A DNA stretch of 64,000 nucleotides. It comes from Tissierella creatinini (GTDB lineage: Bacteria; Bacillota; Clostridia; Tissierellales; Tissierellaceae). The notes below the pieces were generated by a model that was not told where the DNA came from, did not search any database, and saw nothing but the letters and a program-made list of their open reading frames with translations. The DNA is taken from contig SUSS01000004.1 of NCBI GenBank assembly GCA_005046945.1, forward strand, positions 62,001 through 126,000. Direction: 5' to 3'. This document shows, piece after piece, positions 1 to 8,357 of this stretch (positions are counted from its first letter, which is position 1; the number at the start of each line of letters is the position of its first letter). A program made the translations under genes and the position numbers.

Positions 1-1
1 T

Positions 2-409
2 GCCCTTAGCCTCATACACCAATTGAAATTATCTCATAAGATTGTATACCCATTTTTAGTTGCATATAGGTTTATACCTACTTTTCAAGACGAACTGGAA
101 AAGATAATACTAGCTAAGGAAGTTCGAGGCTTAAGTTCCAATAAAGGTTTTTTTTCAAATTTTATAAATCTACCTAAATATATTCTGCCCTTACTCACTT
201 CAGCTGTTAGAAAAGGCGAACGGATTTCGATGTCGATGGAAAGCAGAGGATTTGGCCTATATGAAGACAGGACATATTATAGTCTTACAAGTATAAAGGG
301 ACAAGACTATAAAGCATTGATTATTTTTAGCATGATTAGTATTTTTATATTAATAATAGGCATAAATTATGGATTAATAAACTTTAATCTGGGTTTAGTT
401 ATAAATTGA
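2..409 (+). CDS. ecfT: ECF transporter T component (EcfT), 5'-truncated by the window
   Basis: C-terminal part of the membrane-embedded coupling subunit of an energy-coupling-factor vitamin transporter, which joins two EcfA ATPases to a substrate-binding S protein. The frame is open to the first base of the window, so the gene begins upstream; the internal TTG at 23 is not the start. Visible family marks are two Ala/Ser-x-x-Arg-Gly coupling-helix motifs, one reading AKEVRG and one MESRGFG, followed by a C-terminal membrane helix (IIFSMISIFILIIGI). The ATPase genes are probably just upstream, as in the usual ecfA1-ecfA2-ecfT order. The QueT-type S protein encoded near 27.5 kb could use this module. 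Only about 135 residues are visible, but the paired motifs make the family assignment firm. Confidence 0.85.
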   Translation, partial: ALSLIHQLKLSHKIVYPFLVAYRFIPTFQDELEKIILAKEVRGLSSNKGFFSNFINLPKYILPLLTSAVRKGERISMSMESRGFGLYEDRTYYSLTSIKGQDYKALIIFSMISIFILIIGINYGLINFNLGLVIN

Positions 410-427
410 TTACAAGGAGGAAACAAA

Positions 428-1171
428 ATGCCATTTAAAAGCGACAAGGTATCCTATGGACTCCCAACAGATGGATTTAACCAATCTTTAATAAGAGATT
501 ATATAGAGGATTTAAAGAATACTATAGGATTAACCAGAGAGATAGTCGGAGTTAAACTGTTTTTTGATAAGGAAGAATATGATGCATGCAAGGTACCGAC
601 TATTAAAGGTAAGGTATCATATTGCATAATGGTTGAAAGGGCAACAAGAGGACATGCCTGTAAATCAACCCTTGAAAATCACAACTGTGACGGAGGAACC
701 ACAGCCCTTGGACTTGAAAGAAGTACTCATGAAATAGAATCAGGTCAAGTATACTTTTCATATAATTTGTATGCAAGCAATGCTGTTGCTAGGCGTATGA
801 GAAAGGCTGTAATGGGCTTACATAGGGAAGAAGCTTTAACCTATGGATTATTAGTACAACCCCTTAAAGATTTTGAAGTAGTTCCAGATGTAGTAATTAT
901 CTTAGGAAATTCATTTCACTCCATGAGATTACTTCAAGGTTATGTTTATAATACAGGAGTCAAGGCTAGTTTAGACTGCAAAGCAATGCAAGCGATCTGT
1001 TCAGAGTGTACTACAGTACCATATATGACTAATGAAATGAACATTTCTACTTTATGCCCAAGTACAAGAATGTTATGTAAGTGGAAACAAGAAGAATTAG
1101 CCATTGGTATACCATATGAGAAGTTCGAAGAAACTGTTAAGGGTGTAATGGCTACACAATTAGAATATTAA
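428..1171 (+). CDS. DUF169 family protein
   Basis: 247-residue cytosolic protein resembling the DUF169 (COG2043) family of unknown function. It is rich in conserved Cys: one early Cys, a CIMVERATRGHAC segment, LDCKAMQAICSECT near residue 185 and a late TLCPSTRMLCKWK. The closely spaced Cys suggest a metal or iron-sulfur site, which is inference. It starts 18 bases after ecfT behind a strong AAGGAGG site, so it is probably cotranscribed with the ECF genes; a 13-bp intrinsic terminator follows. The context could hint at a link to cofactor uptake, but no function is established. Confidence 0.7.
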   Translation: MPFKSDKVSYGLPTDGFNQSLIRDYIEDLKNTIGLTREIVGVKLFFDKEEYDACKVPTIKGKVSYCIMVERATRGHACKSTLENHNCDGGTTALGLERSTHEIESGQVYFSYNLYASNAVARRMRKAVMGLHREEALTYGLLVQPLKDFEVVPDVVIILGNSFHSMRLLQGYVYNTGVKASLDCKAMQAICSECTTVPYMTNEMNISTLCPSTRMLCKWKQEELAIGIPYEKFEETVKGVMATQLEY

Positions 1172-1185
1172 TATTTAAGATAATT

Positions 1186-1226
1186 ATAATCCTGTTCAAT
1201 TTCGTAATCTGAACAGGATTATTTTG
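1186..1226 (+). terminator. Intrinsic terminator after the ecfT-DUF169 unit
   Basis: Perfect 13-bp stem (ATAATCCTGTTCA at 1186-1198 with its complement at 1210-1222) around an 11-nt loop, followed by a short T stretch. Confidence 0.85.
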
Positions 1227-1367
1227 CTATCCTGCTCAAAGATTTGTTGCAAAGTTATATTTGCTTTATCTGTCACCGATATATTGCTGATTTTCTATGT
1301 ATTGTAACCTTTTGTTAACCTAATTTACCTTATACTTGGGTATAATTATCTTAAGGATGGTGATATT

Positions 1368-1919
1368 ATGAAAAAATCAGTATTAATTATGATGATTATG
1401 GTTTTAACATTAGTAACTTTTGGCTGCACAGCAACAGGAGAACCCCTAGATGAACCTGATGACCCAATAGAAGAACCTGTTGACGAGCCGGGAGATGCCA
1501 CTGAAGGGGTAATAATTGAGCCCACAGATAAAGTTGATGTGGCAAATTTAACCATATTGGATGAGTTTGAATTTGACTTTGACCAGGATGATGAAGTGGA
1601 AAAAATCGCCTTGCTAACAGCAGCCCAAAAGGATTCAAACGGAGAAGTTATGTGGGATGATGGACAGGATTGGATGTTAATAATTCAGGATACCGACAAG
1701 GATTATGTACTGGTAAATGAATATGTACAGCTTGGAAGAATAGATTTCAATGTATTTACAGTAGATGAAGATTTCTATATATCTACCCTTAGCCCAAGAA
1801 CTGCAAGCCTTACATTAAACCTATATAAGTATGATAAGGAAAATGATAGCTTTATAATGACTACTCCTTACAATGCCAGCGGTAATGTGAATATGATGAA
1901 AAGCTCCGGAGGATATTAA
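1368..1919 (+). CDS. Small lipoprotein of unknown function
   Basis: 183-residue predicted lipoprotein. The N-terminus MKKSVLIMMIMVLTLVTFGC is a type II signal peptide with lipobox VTFGC, so the mature protein should be acylated on the cysteine and held on the outer face of the membrane. An acidic Pro/Glu/Asp-rich linker (residues 24-45) leads to a compact domain beginning with an Asp-rich DFDFDQDDEVEK stretch that resembles calcium-binding loops of FG-GAP/dockerin-type repeats. That resemblance is only suggestive. A site GGATGGTGAT precedes the ATG. The next gene is a second lipoprotein 29 bases downstream, so the two likely form one unit. Confidence 0.75.
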   Translation: MKKSVLIMMIMVLTLVTFGCTATGEPLDEPDDPIEEPVDEPGDATEGVIIEPTDKVDVANLTILDEFEFDFDQDDEVEKIALLTAAQKDSNGEVMWDDGQDWMLIIQDTDKDYVLVNEYVQLGRIDFNVFTVDEDFYISTLSPRTASLTLNLYKYDKENDSFIMTTPYNASGNVNMMKSSGGY

Positions 1920-1948
1920 GATGAATCTTAAAAAATGGAGATGTGATT

Positions 1949-3115
1949 ATGGTTAAAAATAAAATCCTAATTTTTTTGATATTAATAGTTATAGGGTCTA
2001 TGATTCTTTTAAGTTGCACAAAGGAAACTTCATCAGTTCCAATAACTGAAATATTTACTAATGAAGACTTAAATTTTTCTGTAGAAATACCAAAGCAATG
2101 GGAGGGCAAGTTTATTGCGGAAGACTATGAAAAAGGTGTAAATTTCTATAGTAAAAACAACAAGGATTATGGAGGCCTCCTCTGTAGTATAGAAAGACTG
2201 GTAGGAGAGTTAATAAGCCAAGAGGACCTGGACCAGGCACCTGTCAGTCAAAAAATATTACTCAAGGACAATGGCTATACTTATATATTAAGGATGCCTT
2301 CAGATGTGCAATTTGCCTTGGACAATAATAAGTTGAAAAAGGAATATGGAGAAATGCAAGCTTTAGTAAATGATATGGCTTCTAGCATAAAAACCATTAA
2401 TGATAGTAGACCAGTTCCTAAAGTCGAAGGATATAAGGTCATTGGCACCAGTTTCTTTACATTAGAAATACCTGAGGATTGGGATGTGAAAACTACTGAA
2501 GACTATGACTTGAGATGGGAAATATATTCAGAAGAGAATATAGTAGGAGATATTGAATTATTCCCATATAAATCCTTATATGAAGGTCCTTATATTGAAA
2601 CTGACTTGAACAAATTATTAGTGGATGATGAACTCCAAAGAAAGGCTAGAATATATCTAAATGATGAGGATGGCTATAAAGAAATAATGCAAAATATCAC
2701 TCTCACCTTTGAATTTACACCTTCTCCTTTTACTGTATTGGATGTAGAAGCTGCTGCAGTTGAGTATATTAACGGGGGCGGCAAGAAGGTATTTGGACAA
2801 ATCGAGAATATTGAAATAGTAGATGGGACCCCTAAGTCTATAACTATTAAGGCAAAGGAATTTATACCGGATGATAGTGCTGATTCAGGTTTTTATATTA
2901 AGGATTTAGGCTTAAAAGAGGTCTACTCCCTTGAAAACGGAGTAATAATGGCACCCTTAATGCCTCCAAATTACAATAGTTTTGAGGCTTATGGCATATA
3001 TAATATGGATAATGAATTCATCCAAACCTATGAGAATTTATATAATATGCACTATGACTTTATAATCGGAGCTGATAAACAGCTGAAGATTATTATGGGC
3101 TTTTATCTCCCTTAA
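1949..3115 (+). CDS. Lipoprotein with two repeated extracellular domains, unknown function
   Basis: About 388-residue predicted lipoprotein with signal peptide and lipobox SMILLSC. An in-frame GTG at 1943 is possible, but the GGAG at 1937-1940 is correctly spaced only for the ATG at 1949. The mature part seems to hold two related halves: residues near 45-60 read NFSVEIPKQWEG and residues near 180 read FFTLEIPEDWDV. Both match the 'IPxxW' start of a small secreted domain common in Firmicute lipoproteins, and each is followed by an acidic beta-rich stretch. The C-terminal third resembles a conserved extracytoplasmic domain whose family I cannot name. No enzymatic motif is visible. Confidence 0.75.
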   Translation: MVKNKILIFLILIVIGSMILLSCTKETSSVPITEIFTNEDLNFSVEIPKQWEGKFIAEDYEKGVNFYSKNNKDYGGLLCSIERLVGELISQEDLDQAPVSQKILLKDNGYTYILRMPSDVQFALDNNKLKKEYGEMQALVNDMASSIKTINDSRPVPKVEGYKVIGTSFFTLEIPEDWDVKTTEDYDLRWEIYSEENIVGDIELFPYKSLYEGPYIETDLNKLLVDDELQRKARIYLNDEDGYKEIMQNITLTFEFTPSPFTVLDVEAAAVEYINGGGKKVFGQIENIEIVDGTPKSITIKAKEFIPDDSADSGFYIKDLGLKEVYSLENGVIMAPLMPPNYNSFEAYGIYNMDNEFIQTYENLYNMHYDFIIGADKQLKIIMGFYLP

Positions 3116-3143
3116 ACCTTAGCCTAAAAGCTAGATAACATCC

Positions 3144-3183
3144 AAAAAGGCTTCCTTGAAGTATTTCAATGGAAGCCTTTTTT
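3144..3183. terminator. Bidirectional intrinsic terminator between convergent genes
   Basis: AAAAAGGCTTCC..GGAAGCCTTTTTT hairpin with A-run and T-run on opposite sides, lying between a plus-strand lipoprotein gene and minus-strand pyrI, so it can serve both. Confidence 0.85.
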
Positions 3184-3202
3184 CTATATTTCTATACGGA
3201 TT

Positions 3203-3625
3203 CTATGAATATATATGGTCACAGTATTCGCACTTGTATATGCCTTTCTCCTTATCTAGGAGGACGAATTTATGGACTGCATCCCTTTCATCCCTAGTGA
3301 TACAACGAGGATTCTTACATGAAAGAATACCTTCAAGCTTTTCAGGAAGGGTAAGCTTTATCTTCTCTATTATCTTATCATCTTCTATGATATTAACAGT
3401 CATATTAGGATCTAAGAATCCTATCATAGTTAAATCCAAATCTATGACATCTTCTATCTTTATTATGTCCTTGCGGCCAAGTTTCTTACTGCTTGCATTC
3501 ATAATCAAGGCAACTGTGAAATCAGCTTCATCTAGTTTTAAAAAATGAAATAACTTTAGTCCTTTGCCTGCTTGAATATGATCGATCACTATTCCCTTAT
3601 TAATGGTTGTTATCTTTAATATCAT
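3203..3625 (-). CDS. pyrI: Aspartate carbamoyltransferase regulatory subunit
   Basis: 140-residue regulatory chain of aspartate transcarbamoylase, the first committed pyrimidine step. The N-terminal allosteric nucleotide-binding half is followed by the zinc domain, whose four cysteines are visible (CKNPRC near residue 102 and CEYC near 133). These ligands hold the regulatory chain to the catalytic trimer. The start codon overlaps the pyrB stop by one base (TAATG), which implies translational coupling and stoichiometric production. PyrI-type regulation is found in enterobacteria, archaea and a subset of Clostridia, so its presence means feedback control by CTP/UTP in addition to the leader control described upstream of pyrB. 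Confidence 0.95.
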   Translation of the reverse strand: MILKITTINKGIVIDHIQAGKGLKLFHFLKLDEADFTVALIMNASSKKLGRKDIIKIEDVIDLDLTMIGFLDPNMTVNIIEDDKIIEKIKLTLPEKLEGILSCKNPRCITRDERDAVHKFVLLDKEKGIYKCEYCDHIYS

Positions 3626-4548
3626 TATTTCACCCCCAAAAGCTTAGCGATTAATGCCATTCGTACAAACATCCCATTCTTTACCTGTTTGAAATATTTA
3701 GCCCTAGGGTCTGAGTCCACTTCAACCTTAATCTCATTAACCCTTGGGAGGGGATGTAGAATAGCCAGATCTTTCTTTGCCTTTTCAAGTTTTTTCAAAT
3801 CTAGAATATAGCTATCTTTTAGCCTAATGTAGTCTACCTCGTTAAAGAATCTTTCCTTTTGAACCCTGGTCATATATAAAATATCAAGAGTATCTATTAC
3901 ATCCTCAAGTCTTTCTACCTCTATATATTCAACTTCATTTTTATCCAATATTTCCGTTTTTATATATTCCGGAACCTCCAGCTCTACCGGCGAAATCAAT
4001 ACGAATTTCACATTTTTATACCTCGACATAGCCTTTATTAAGGAATGGACAGTCCTCCCAAATTGTAAGTCCCCACAAAATCCAAGGACTAGATTATCCA
4101 AGCTACCCTTGGATTCCAATATGGTATAAAGGTCCGTTAAGGTTTGAGTAGGGTGCTGATGGCCTCCATCTCCGGCATTTATCAGTGGTACAGGGCATAA
4201 GTCTGCTCCTAGCTTTGGTGCTCCTTCCTTAGGATGCCTCATTACGATTATATCCGTATATGCTCCTACGGTTCTTAAAGTATCATTTAAACTTTCACCC
4301 TTTTGGACAGAACTTGAGCCCGGCTCTGAGAAACCAACAACCTTTCCGCCCAATCTCAACATTGCGGCTTCAAAGCTTAATCTGGTTCTAGTGCTAGGCT
4401 CATAAAATAAGGAACCGAGGAGCATGCCGTCACATACATGGGCAAATTCCTTTGGATTATTTACTATTTCCCTTGTTAATCCCATAATTTCATCGATTTC
4501 TTCCATAGATAAATCGCTTGGGTCTATTAGATTTCTTCCTTTTAGCAT
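3625..4548 (-). CDS. pyrB: Aspartate carbamoyltransferase catalytic subunit
   Basis: 307-residue catalytic chain that condenses carbamoyl phosphate with aspartate to carbamoyl-aspartate. Signature motifs are intact: the carbamoyl-phosphate loop [15 protein letters not shown] near residue 50, HPTQTLTDL near 130 and HPLPRVNEI near 265. Length is typical. It is the first gene of a two-gene pyrBI operon with its own promoter and structured leader, separate from the pyrF-carAB-pyrKDE operon about 9 kb away. An AGGAGG ribosome site at 4554-4560 precedes the ATG. A complementary TCCTCT in the leader could mask it. Confidence 0.96.
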   Translation of the reverse strand: MLKGRNLIDPSDLSMEEIDEIMGLTREIVNNPKEFAHVCDGMLLGSLFYEPSTRTRLSFEAAMLRLGGKVVGFSEPGSSSVQKGESLNDTLRTVGAYTDIIVMRHPKEGAPKLGADLCPVPLINAGDGGHQHPTQTLTDLYTILESKGSLDNLVLGFCGDLQFGRTVHSLIKAMSRYKNVKFVLISPVELEVPEYIKTEILDKNEVEYIEVERLEDVIDTLDILYMTRVQKERFFNEVDYIRLKDSYILDLKKLEKAKKDLAILHPLPRVNEIKVEVDSDPRAKYFKQVKNGMFVRMALIAKLLGVK

Positions 4549-4566
4549 AATCTTCCTCCTTTTAAT

Positions 4567-4652
4567 GGGTAACCCTTAGAGGACTGGCGTAATAGTCAAA
4601 ACTATGCTTTGATTTACGCTGGCCTTTCCAATCTCTCGGATTGATTTAAAGG
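4567..4652 (-). promoter_or_regulatory. pyrB leader: PyrR-type binding hairpin plus second hairpin and ribosome-site masking
   Basis: Read on the minus strand, 4652-4623 folds as CCTTT/AAAGG with a purine-rich 5' bulge (AAAT) and an upper stem CAATC/GATTG. The upper stem is capped by a loop containing CCGAGA, matching the CNGNGA hexaloop of Bacillus PyrR-binding loops. A second hairpin (GCGTAA/TTACGC with TCAAA/TTTGA) occupies 4620-4586. A TCCTCT at 4583-4578 can pair with the pyrB AGGAGG around a GGGTTACCC mini-hairpin. No U-run terminator is seen, so control may act on translation. The upstream GAATATACCTTTAA is identical to that of the pyrF leader. Confidence 0.65.
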
Positions 4653-4665
4653 TATATTCGTAATA

Positions 4666-4694
4666 AAAATATCACATAAGCTTTAACTTGTCAA
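4666..4694 (-). promoter_or_regulatory. Promoter of pyrBI
   Basis: Minus-strand TTGACA at 4694-4689, a 17-base spacer and TATTTT at 4671-4666. The predicted start lies about 15 bases before the PyrR-type hairpin. Confidence 0.6.
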
Positions 4695-4801
4695 TATTTC
4701 TGTGTGTTGTGAAATATGATACAATATCTATGTAGGTATGAAGGTATTTCTAAATTATATGATGCATAGAGAAAAAAGCTTAATTAATTAAGGTGATGCG
4801 A

Positions 4802-6706
4802 ATGGGATTGAAAAAATTTATAAAAAATAATAAATTGCTATTTAGATTGATAACATCTTTCCTTATAATCTCAGTCCTCTTAACAGGTATCTTAATGGTA
4901 GTTGTAACAGGGTTTATATCAAGAAAATTTGCCAATAGCAATACAAAGACTGCTTCAAATCAATTGAGACAGTCCTACACTACTATATATTATGCATTGA
5001 CGGATATATATGGGGATAATTATGACCTTTGGACAAGAAATGAACTTGTACAAAAATCCCTTTCTACCGAAGAATTATCTCAAGAGGAAATTGTCCAAAT
5101 TTCAAACAACCTTAACAGGGAGATTATAAAAAATGATTTAGTGGATTCAGTATACTTGATAAATAAGTCTTCTAATAGGGTTATTTCTAATGTTGCAGCC
5201 TATAATATATCAACTTTCTTAGATCAGGACTCCATAAGGCTTTTAAATGAATATGAGCAGAACTTCGATACTTATAAAAACGAAATCTTCTATCCTAGAA
5301 CATATAAATTAGGAGGGGACCCAGATGAGGTTAATAATAATTTAATATCAATAGTATATGCAAAGCAAGATTCTAAAGGAAAGCTTAACTCAGGCTTAAT
5401 TGTCAATATCAATCAAGACCTTTTATCAAAGATGGTGAATGATAACAACAATTCATCCAAGATGATTATAGTAAATGGGGTGGGAAAGATAATTTCAGGT
5501 TCAAAAGACGAATTTGGAAAAATCCTTCCTAGAGATGATTTCTATTATTCCATAGCCAATAATGATAAATTAGAAGATAGTTTTACGGGTAATTATTTTG
5601 GTGAAAAGTCCTTTGTTACCTATAAAAAGGCGACGGATTTAGGTTTTGTATTCATTAGCGTAACCCCATACTCTCAATTGATGAAAGAGGTTATAAAGGT
5701 AAATCTTTACTTAGGCTTATTCTTTATACTCACCATGATGATCAGCATAATATTAAGTATTGTTTCTGCTAAAAGGATATATGAGCCACTAAATAAGATA
5801 ATACAAAGAATGAAGGATAATCCTTCTATAGATATAATCTCTGGAGATGAATATACCTTTCTGGATGAAGCCTATAACAATCTTATACTAAAGAATAAAT
5901 CCTCCCAGATACAGAGGATCTTCAATGGGACCTATGGAGATAATTCGCTTCATGTTCTAGGTTTTAGAGAAAATCACAAATTCATGGTATTTTCATTGAT
6001 TCCTGATGATGGTCAGGATTTAACGGCTGATGTTATGGAGAAAATACAAAAACTTATAAATTCCAGGTCCAACATGCAGGGAACTTTAACATCTCCTAAC
6101 TGTATTAGCTGTATTATTCATAAAGAGGAATTTTCCGATAAAATAATGGAAGAAATTATGGACAAGCTAGTAGGCCTTCAAAAAATCATTTCTGAAGACT
6201 TGAATATCACATGCTCCATTGGTTTAGGTACGGTTGTAAACAGCCTGGATAGTATAAAATTCAGCCAGAGATATTCCTTAAATGCAGTTCAAAATGCACT
6301 AAAAAGCGGAGATGGGCAGATAGTAACTTATTCCGATATAGAAAGCAGCAAGGTAGCCGCCAGCATAAACAAGGATAATATTGCAGATAGGATTCAAGAA
6401 TATGTTGATAAGAATTTTACTAGGAAAGACTTTTCAGTTGAAGAAATCAAGGATGAGGTTAATCTGTCCTTAAGCTATATCAGACAAATCTTCAAGGAAG
6501 AAAAGCACCTTACATTAAATGACTATATTATAAACTGTAAAATAGAGTTATCAAAAACCCTATTATTGACTACAGATAAAACGGCTAAAGAAATTTCAGA
6601 GGATGTGGGTTATTATGATAATAGATACTTTTATACCCTTTTCAAAAAGAAGGTTGGTATGACTACAGATGAATTCAGAAAGGCGATGAACCAGCAAGCC
6701 TTGTAA
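4802..6706 (+). CDS. Membrane-anchored AraC-type one-component sensor regulator
   Basis: About 634-residue single-chain sensor and transcription factor. A transmembrane helix (LITSFLIISVLLTGILMVVV, around residues 16-36) precedes an extracytoplasmic Cache-like domain to about residue 300. A second helix (LGLFFILTMMISIILSI) follows. After a cytosolic linker, the C-terminal ~100 residues form a double helix-turn-helix of the AraC family, with the typical KEISEDVGYYDNRYFYTLFKKKVGMT segment. Such YesN/LytT-like chains sense a ligand outside the cell and activate a neighbouring operon. The downstream PepSY and export genes are plausible targets (inference). In-frame GTG 4793 and ATG 4796 exist, but AAGGTGAT at 4790-4797 is best spaced for ATG 4802. 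Confidence 0.85.
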   Translation: MGLKKFIKNNKLLFRLITSFLIISVLLTGILMVVVTGFISRKFANSNTKTASNQLRQSYTTIYYALTDIYGDNYDLWTRNELVQKSLSTEELSQEEIVQISNNLNREIIKNDLVDSVYLINKSSNRVISNVAAYNISTFLDQDSIRLLNEYEQNFDTYKNEIFYPRTYKLGGDPDEVNNNLISIVYAKQDSKGKLNSGLIVNINQDLLSKMVNDNNNSSKMIIVNGVGKIISGSKDEFGKILPRDDFYYSIANNDKLEDSFTGNYFGEKSFVTYKKATDLGFVFISVTPYSQLMKEVIKVNLYLGLFFILTMMISIILSIVSAKRIYEPLNKIIQRMKDNPSIDIISGDEYTFLDEAYNNLILKNKSSQIQRIFNGTYGDNSLHVLGFRENHKFMVFSLIPDDGQDLTADVMEKIQKLINSRSNMQGTLTSPNCISCIIHKEEFSDKIMEEIMDKLVGLQKIISEDLNITCSIGLGTVVNSLDSIKFSQRYSLNAVQNALKSGDGQIVTYSDIESSKVAASINKDNIADRIQEYVDKNFTRKDFSVEEIKDEVNLSLSYIRQIFKEEKHLTLNDYIINCKIELSKTLLLTTDKTAKEISEDVGYYDNRYFYTLFKKKVGMTTDEFRKAMNQQAL

Positions 6707-6712
6707 TCTTCC

Positions 6713-6775
6713 GGATTGTAAGATTTTAAACACAGACTTTCAACACGTGTTTGAGATATTACAATCCTTTATTTT
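6713..6775 (+). terminator. Terminator of the AraC-type regulator gene
   Basis: GGATTGTAA at 6713-6721 pairs with TTACAATCC at 6759-6767, with an inner AAACAC/GTGTTT stem and trailing TTTATTTT. Confidence 0.75.
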
Positions 6776-6820
6776 ATCCTTATTTTGTCTTTTATTCTCC
6801 ACTGATTCATAATAGAATTA

Positions 6821-6915
6821 ACTTATACCGAAGGCGAAGAAACGAAGGTGGAGACGTCCCCATCGTTATAAGTGGTGTGAGGCAATTGCCATACAATTGC
6901 TTCTGATACTTAAAA
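6821..6915 (+). repeat. Dispersed structured repeat, copy A
   Basis: Member of a repeat family found five times here. It has an outer pairing ACTTATA/TATAAGT, a first hairpin AACGA/TCGTT, a GTGTGAG box, a perfect 7-bp hairpin GCAATTG-CCATA-CAATTGC, then a TGATACTTAAA box. It ends at the ribosome site of the PepSY gene, so it is transcribed into that leader. Confidence 0.6.
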
Positions 6916-6928
6916 GGAGATGAGATAA

Positions 6929-7996
6929 GTGAAAAAATTTGATTTGAAAAAAATATTTACAATGGTTGCTGGAGCCTTAATAATTGCATTAGTAGTATCA
7001 ATTGTACCTGGTGGCTTCTTAGCTAGTGCTGCTGAAATTAGCAAAGAAGATGCTGAGCAATTCGCACTTGATGTGCTAAAAGATGAAGACCTAATAGAAG
7101 ATGATGATGAAGTTACAATCAAAAGAACTACCTTTAATCGAGGAGAAAATATCTATACAATAATAATGAGAACCGATGATTTTAATTATGAACTAGTAGT
7201 AGATGCTAATGATGAGAATGGTAATGTACTAAAGATATTACAAATAGATAGAGATGATAATACAGAAACCATTATTAGAGATTTAGAGAAGGAAGAAGAA
7301 GTAAAAGAAGCAGCAAAGAAAGAACCTGTTTTCGAAGAATTTAATGATTTTGAAAATATGTTGGATGAGAAGAAAGTAATTAATAAAAACAATGAAGAAG
7401 CCGAAGTTAAGTATCTAGCAGAGGATGAATATCTAGATCACGGTGAAGACAAGCCGACTCCTCAAGCTGAATTAAATGAAGTGCTAAGAGATGCTAAAAA
7501 GGCCGCAATAAATGAATTCAAAGAAGCAGAAGACAAGGTCGAAGCTAAGGAAGATTTCAAGGAAGCTAAAGACCTTATAAAGGAAGTTAAGAAGGCAACT
7601 AAGGATGATATTAAGGTAAACAAAAATGCCTCTGAAGATGAAGATGATGAGGACGAAGATACGGTTTTAATTCAAAAAGTTAAATTAACTGAAGATCAAG
7701 CTTTAAGCATTGCACTTAAGAGTGTAGGTTTAGAAACTGATAGTAAAGGTCTTGACAATGAGTCTGTGGAATTAGATGATGATAATCCTCCTGTATATGA
7801 GGTTAAATTCACATATACAAAAGATGATGTTGAAACAAAATATGAATTCAGGATCCATGCTCAATCAGGAAAGATTCTAGATGTAGAAAAAGAAGTTAAA
7901 GAAGTAAAACAAAATAATTCTAACTCAAATACAGAAAAATCAAATAATAGCAACAAAAACAAGGAAAAATCCAACAATGGAAAAGGCAACAAATAA
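6929..7996 (+). CDS. Secreted PepSY-domain protein
   Basis: 355-residue exported protein with a Sec signal peptide (MKKFDLKKIFTMVAGALIIA..., cleavage near SAA/EI around residue 35). Two PepSY-like domains are separated by a very acidic, Lys/Glu/Asp-rich low-complexity linker. The first begins ISKEDAEQFALDVL (about 37-105). The second begins LTEDQALSIALKSVG and ends YEFRIHAQSGKILDVE (about 250-325). The C-terminus is an Asn/Ser/Lys-rich tail. PepSY domains bind or inhibit peptidases and also occur as extracellular sensor partners. The GTG start is supported by AAAAGGAGATGA eight bases upstream. It sits between a sensor-regulator and an export operon. Confidence 0.8.
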   Translation: MKKFDLKKIFTMVAGALIIALVVSIVPGGFLASAAEISKEDAEQFALDVLKDEDLIEDDDEVTIKRTTFNRGENIYTIIMRTDDFNYELVVDANDENGNVLKILQIDRDDNTETIIRDLEKEEEVKEAAKKEPVFEEFNDFENMLDEKKVINKNNEEAEVKYLAEDEYLDHGEDKPTPQAELNEVLRDAKKAAINEFKEAEDKVEAKEDFKEAKDLIKEVKKATKDDIKVNKNASEDEDDEDEDTVLIQKVKLTEDQALSIALKSVGLETDSKGLDNESVELDDDNPPVYEVKFTYTKDDVETKYEFRIHAQSGKILDVEKEVKEVKQNNSNSNTEKSNNSNKNKEKSNNGKGNK

Positions 7997-8038
7997 ATAG
8001 CTAATCACACTAACATTTTTCAATACTCTTTACCCCTA

Positions 8039-8074
8039 AAAGCAATCAGGAAACTGATTGCTTTCCCCTTTTTT
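8039..8074 (+). terminator. Terminator of the PepSY gene
   Basis: AAAGCAATCAG/CTGATTGCTTT stem of 11 bp closed by a GAAA tetraloop, followed by CCCCTTTTTT. Confidence 0.85.
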
Positions 8075-8174
8075 GAAATGAATTTTGAAATAAAAAATCT
8101 TATTTTCATGTAAATCTCTTCATATTGTGTTAACATTATTAATATAACGAGTTGAAGATATCCCCCACTTCTTA

Positions 8175-8233
8175 AACGATTAAATCGTTGCGGTAGTGTG
8201 ATGTCTTGTTTCACAAGACTATGGATACCTAAA
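8175..8233 (+). repeat. Dispersed structured repeat, copy B1
   Basis: AACGATTAAATCGTT hairpin, then AGTGTGAT, hairpin GTCTTG-TTTCA-CAAGAC and GGATACCTAAA. The order of boxes matches copy A, but the second-hairpin stem sequence is wholly different, which is compensatory variation. Confidence 0.6.
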
Positions 8234-8237
8234 TCAC

Positions 8238-8292
8238 TCACCTCGTTGCAGCTGTGTGTAGAAACTGCAAGCAGTTTCATCGATGCTTAAAC
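8238..8292 (+). repeat. Dispersed structured repeat, copy B2
   Basis: Directly follows B1: CTCACCTCGTTGCAG, GTGTGTA, hairpin GAAACTGC-AA-GCAGTTTC, then ATCGATGCTTAAAC. Its entry sequence CTAAATCACTCACCTCGTT is nearly the same as in copy C. Confidence 0.6.
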
Positions 8293-8357
8293 ATGGTGTA
8301 TGTCTCCAACCATTAGTTAACTATGTGATGCAATGACAACAATTTAGGGGGAATAAA

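Larger units (their letters stand above)
7997..8357 (+). other. Intergenic region with terminator and tandem repeats
   Basis: This 361-base gap has no credible gene. It holds the PepSY terminator (8039-8074), two head-to-tail copies of the structured repeat (8175-8292) and a TAGGGGGAA ribosome site for the next gene. An open frame on the minus strand (8280-8020) overlaps these structures and is not believed. Confidence 0.7.

Noticed and set aside
1312-1346. Promoter of the first lipoprotein gene (TATAAT at 1341)
   Set aside because: The -10 is good, but no -35 at acceptable spacing was found; left out of the feature list.
8020-8280. 86-codon minus-strand ORF
   Set aside because: It overlaps a terminator and two structured repeats, has no ribosome site and no recognisable domain.
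6821-8292. Known riboswitch class (c-di-GMP, preQ1, ydaO) for the structured repeat
   Set aside because: The boxes GTGTGA and GATACTTAAA do not match any aptamer core I know, and two of five copies face away from genes.
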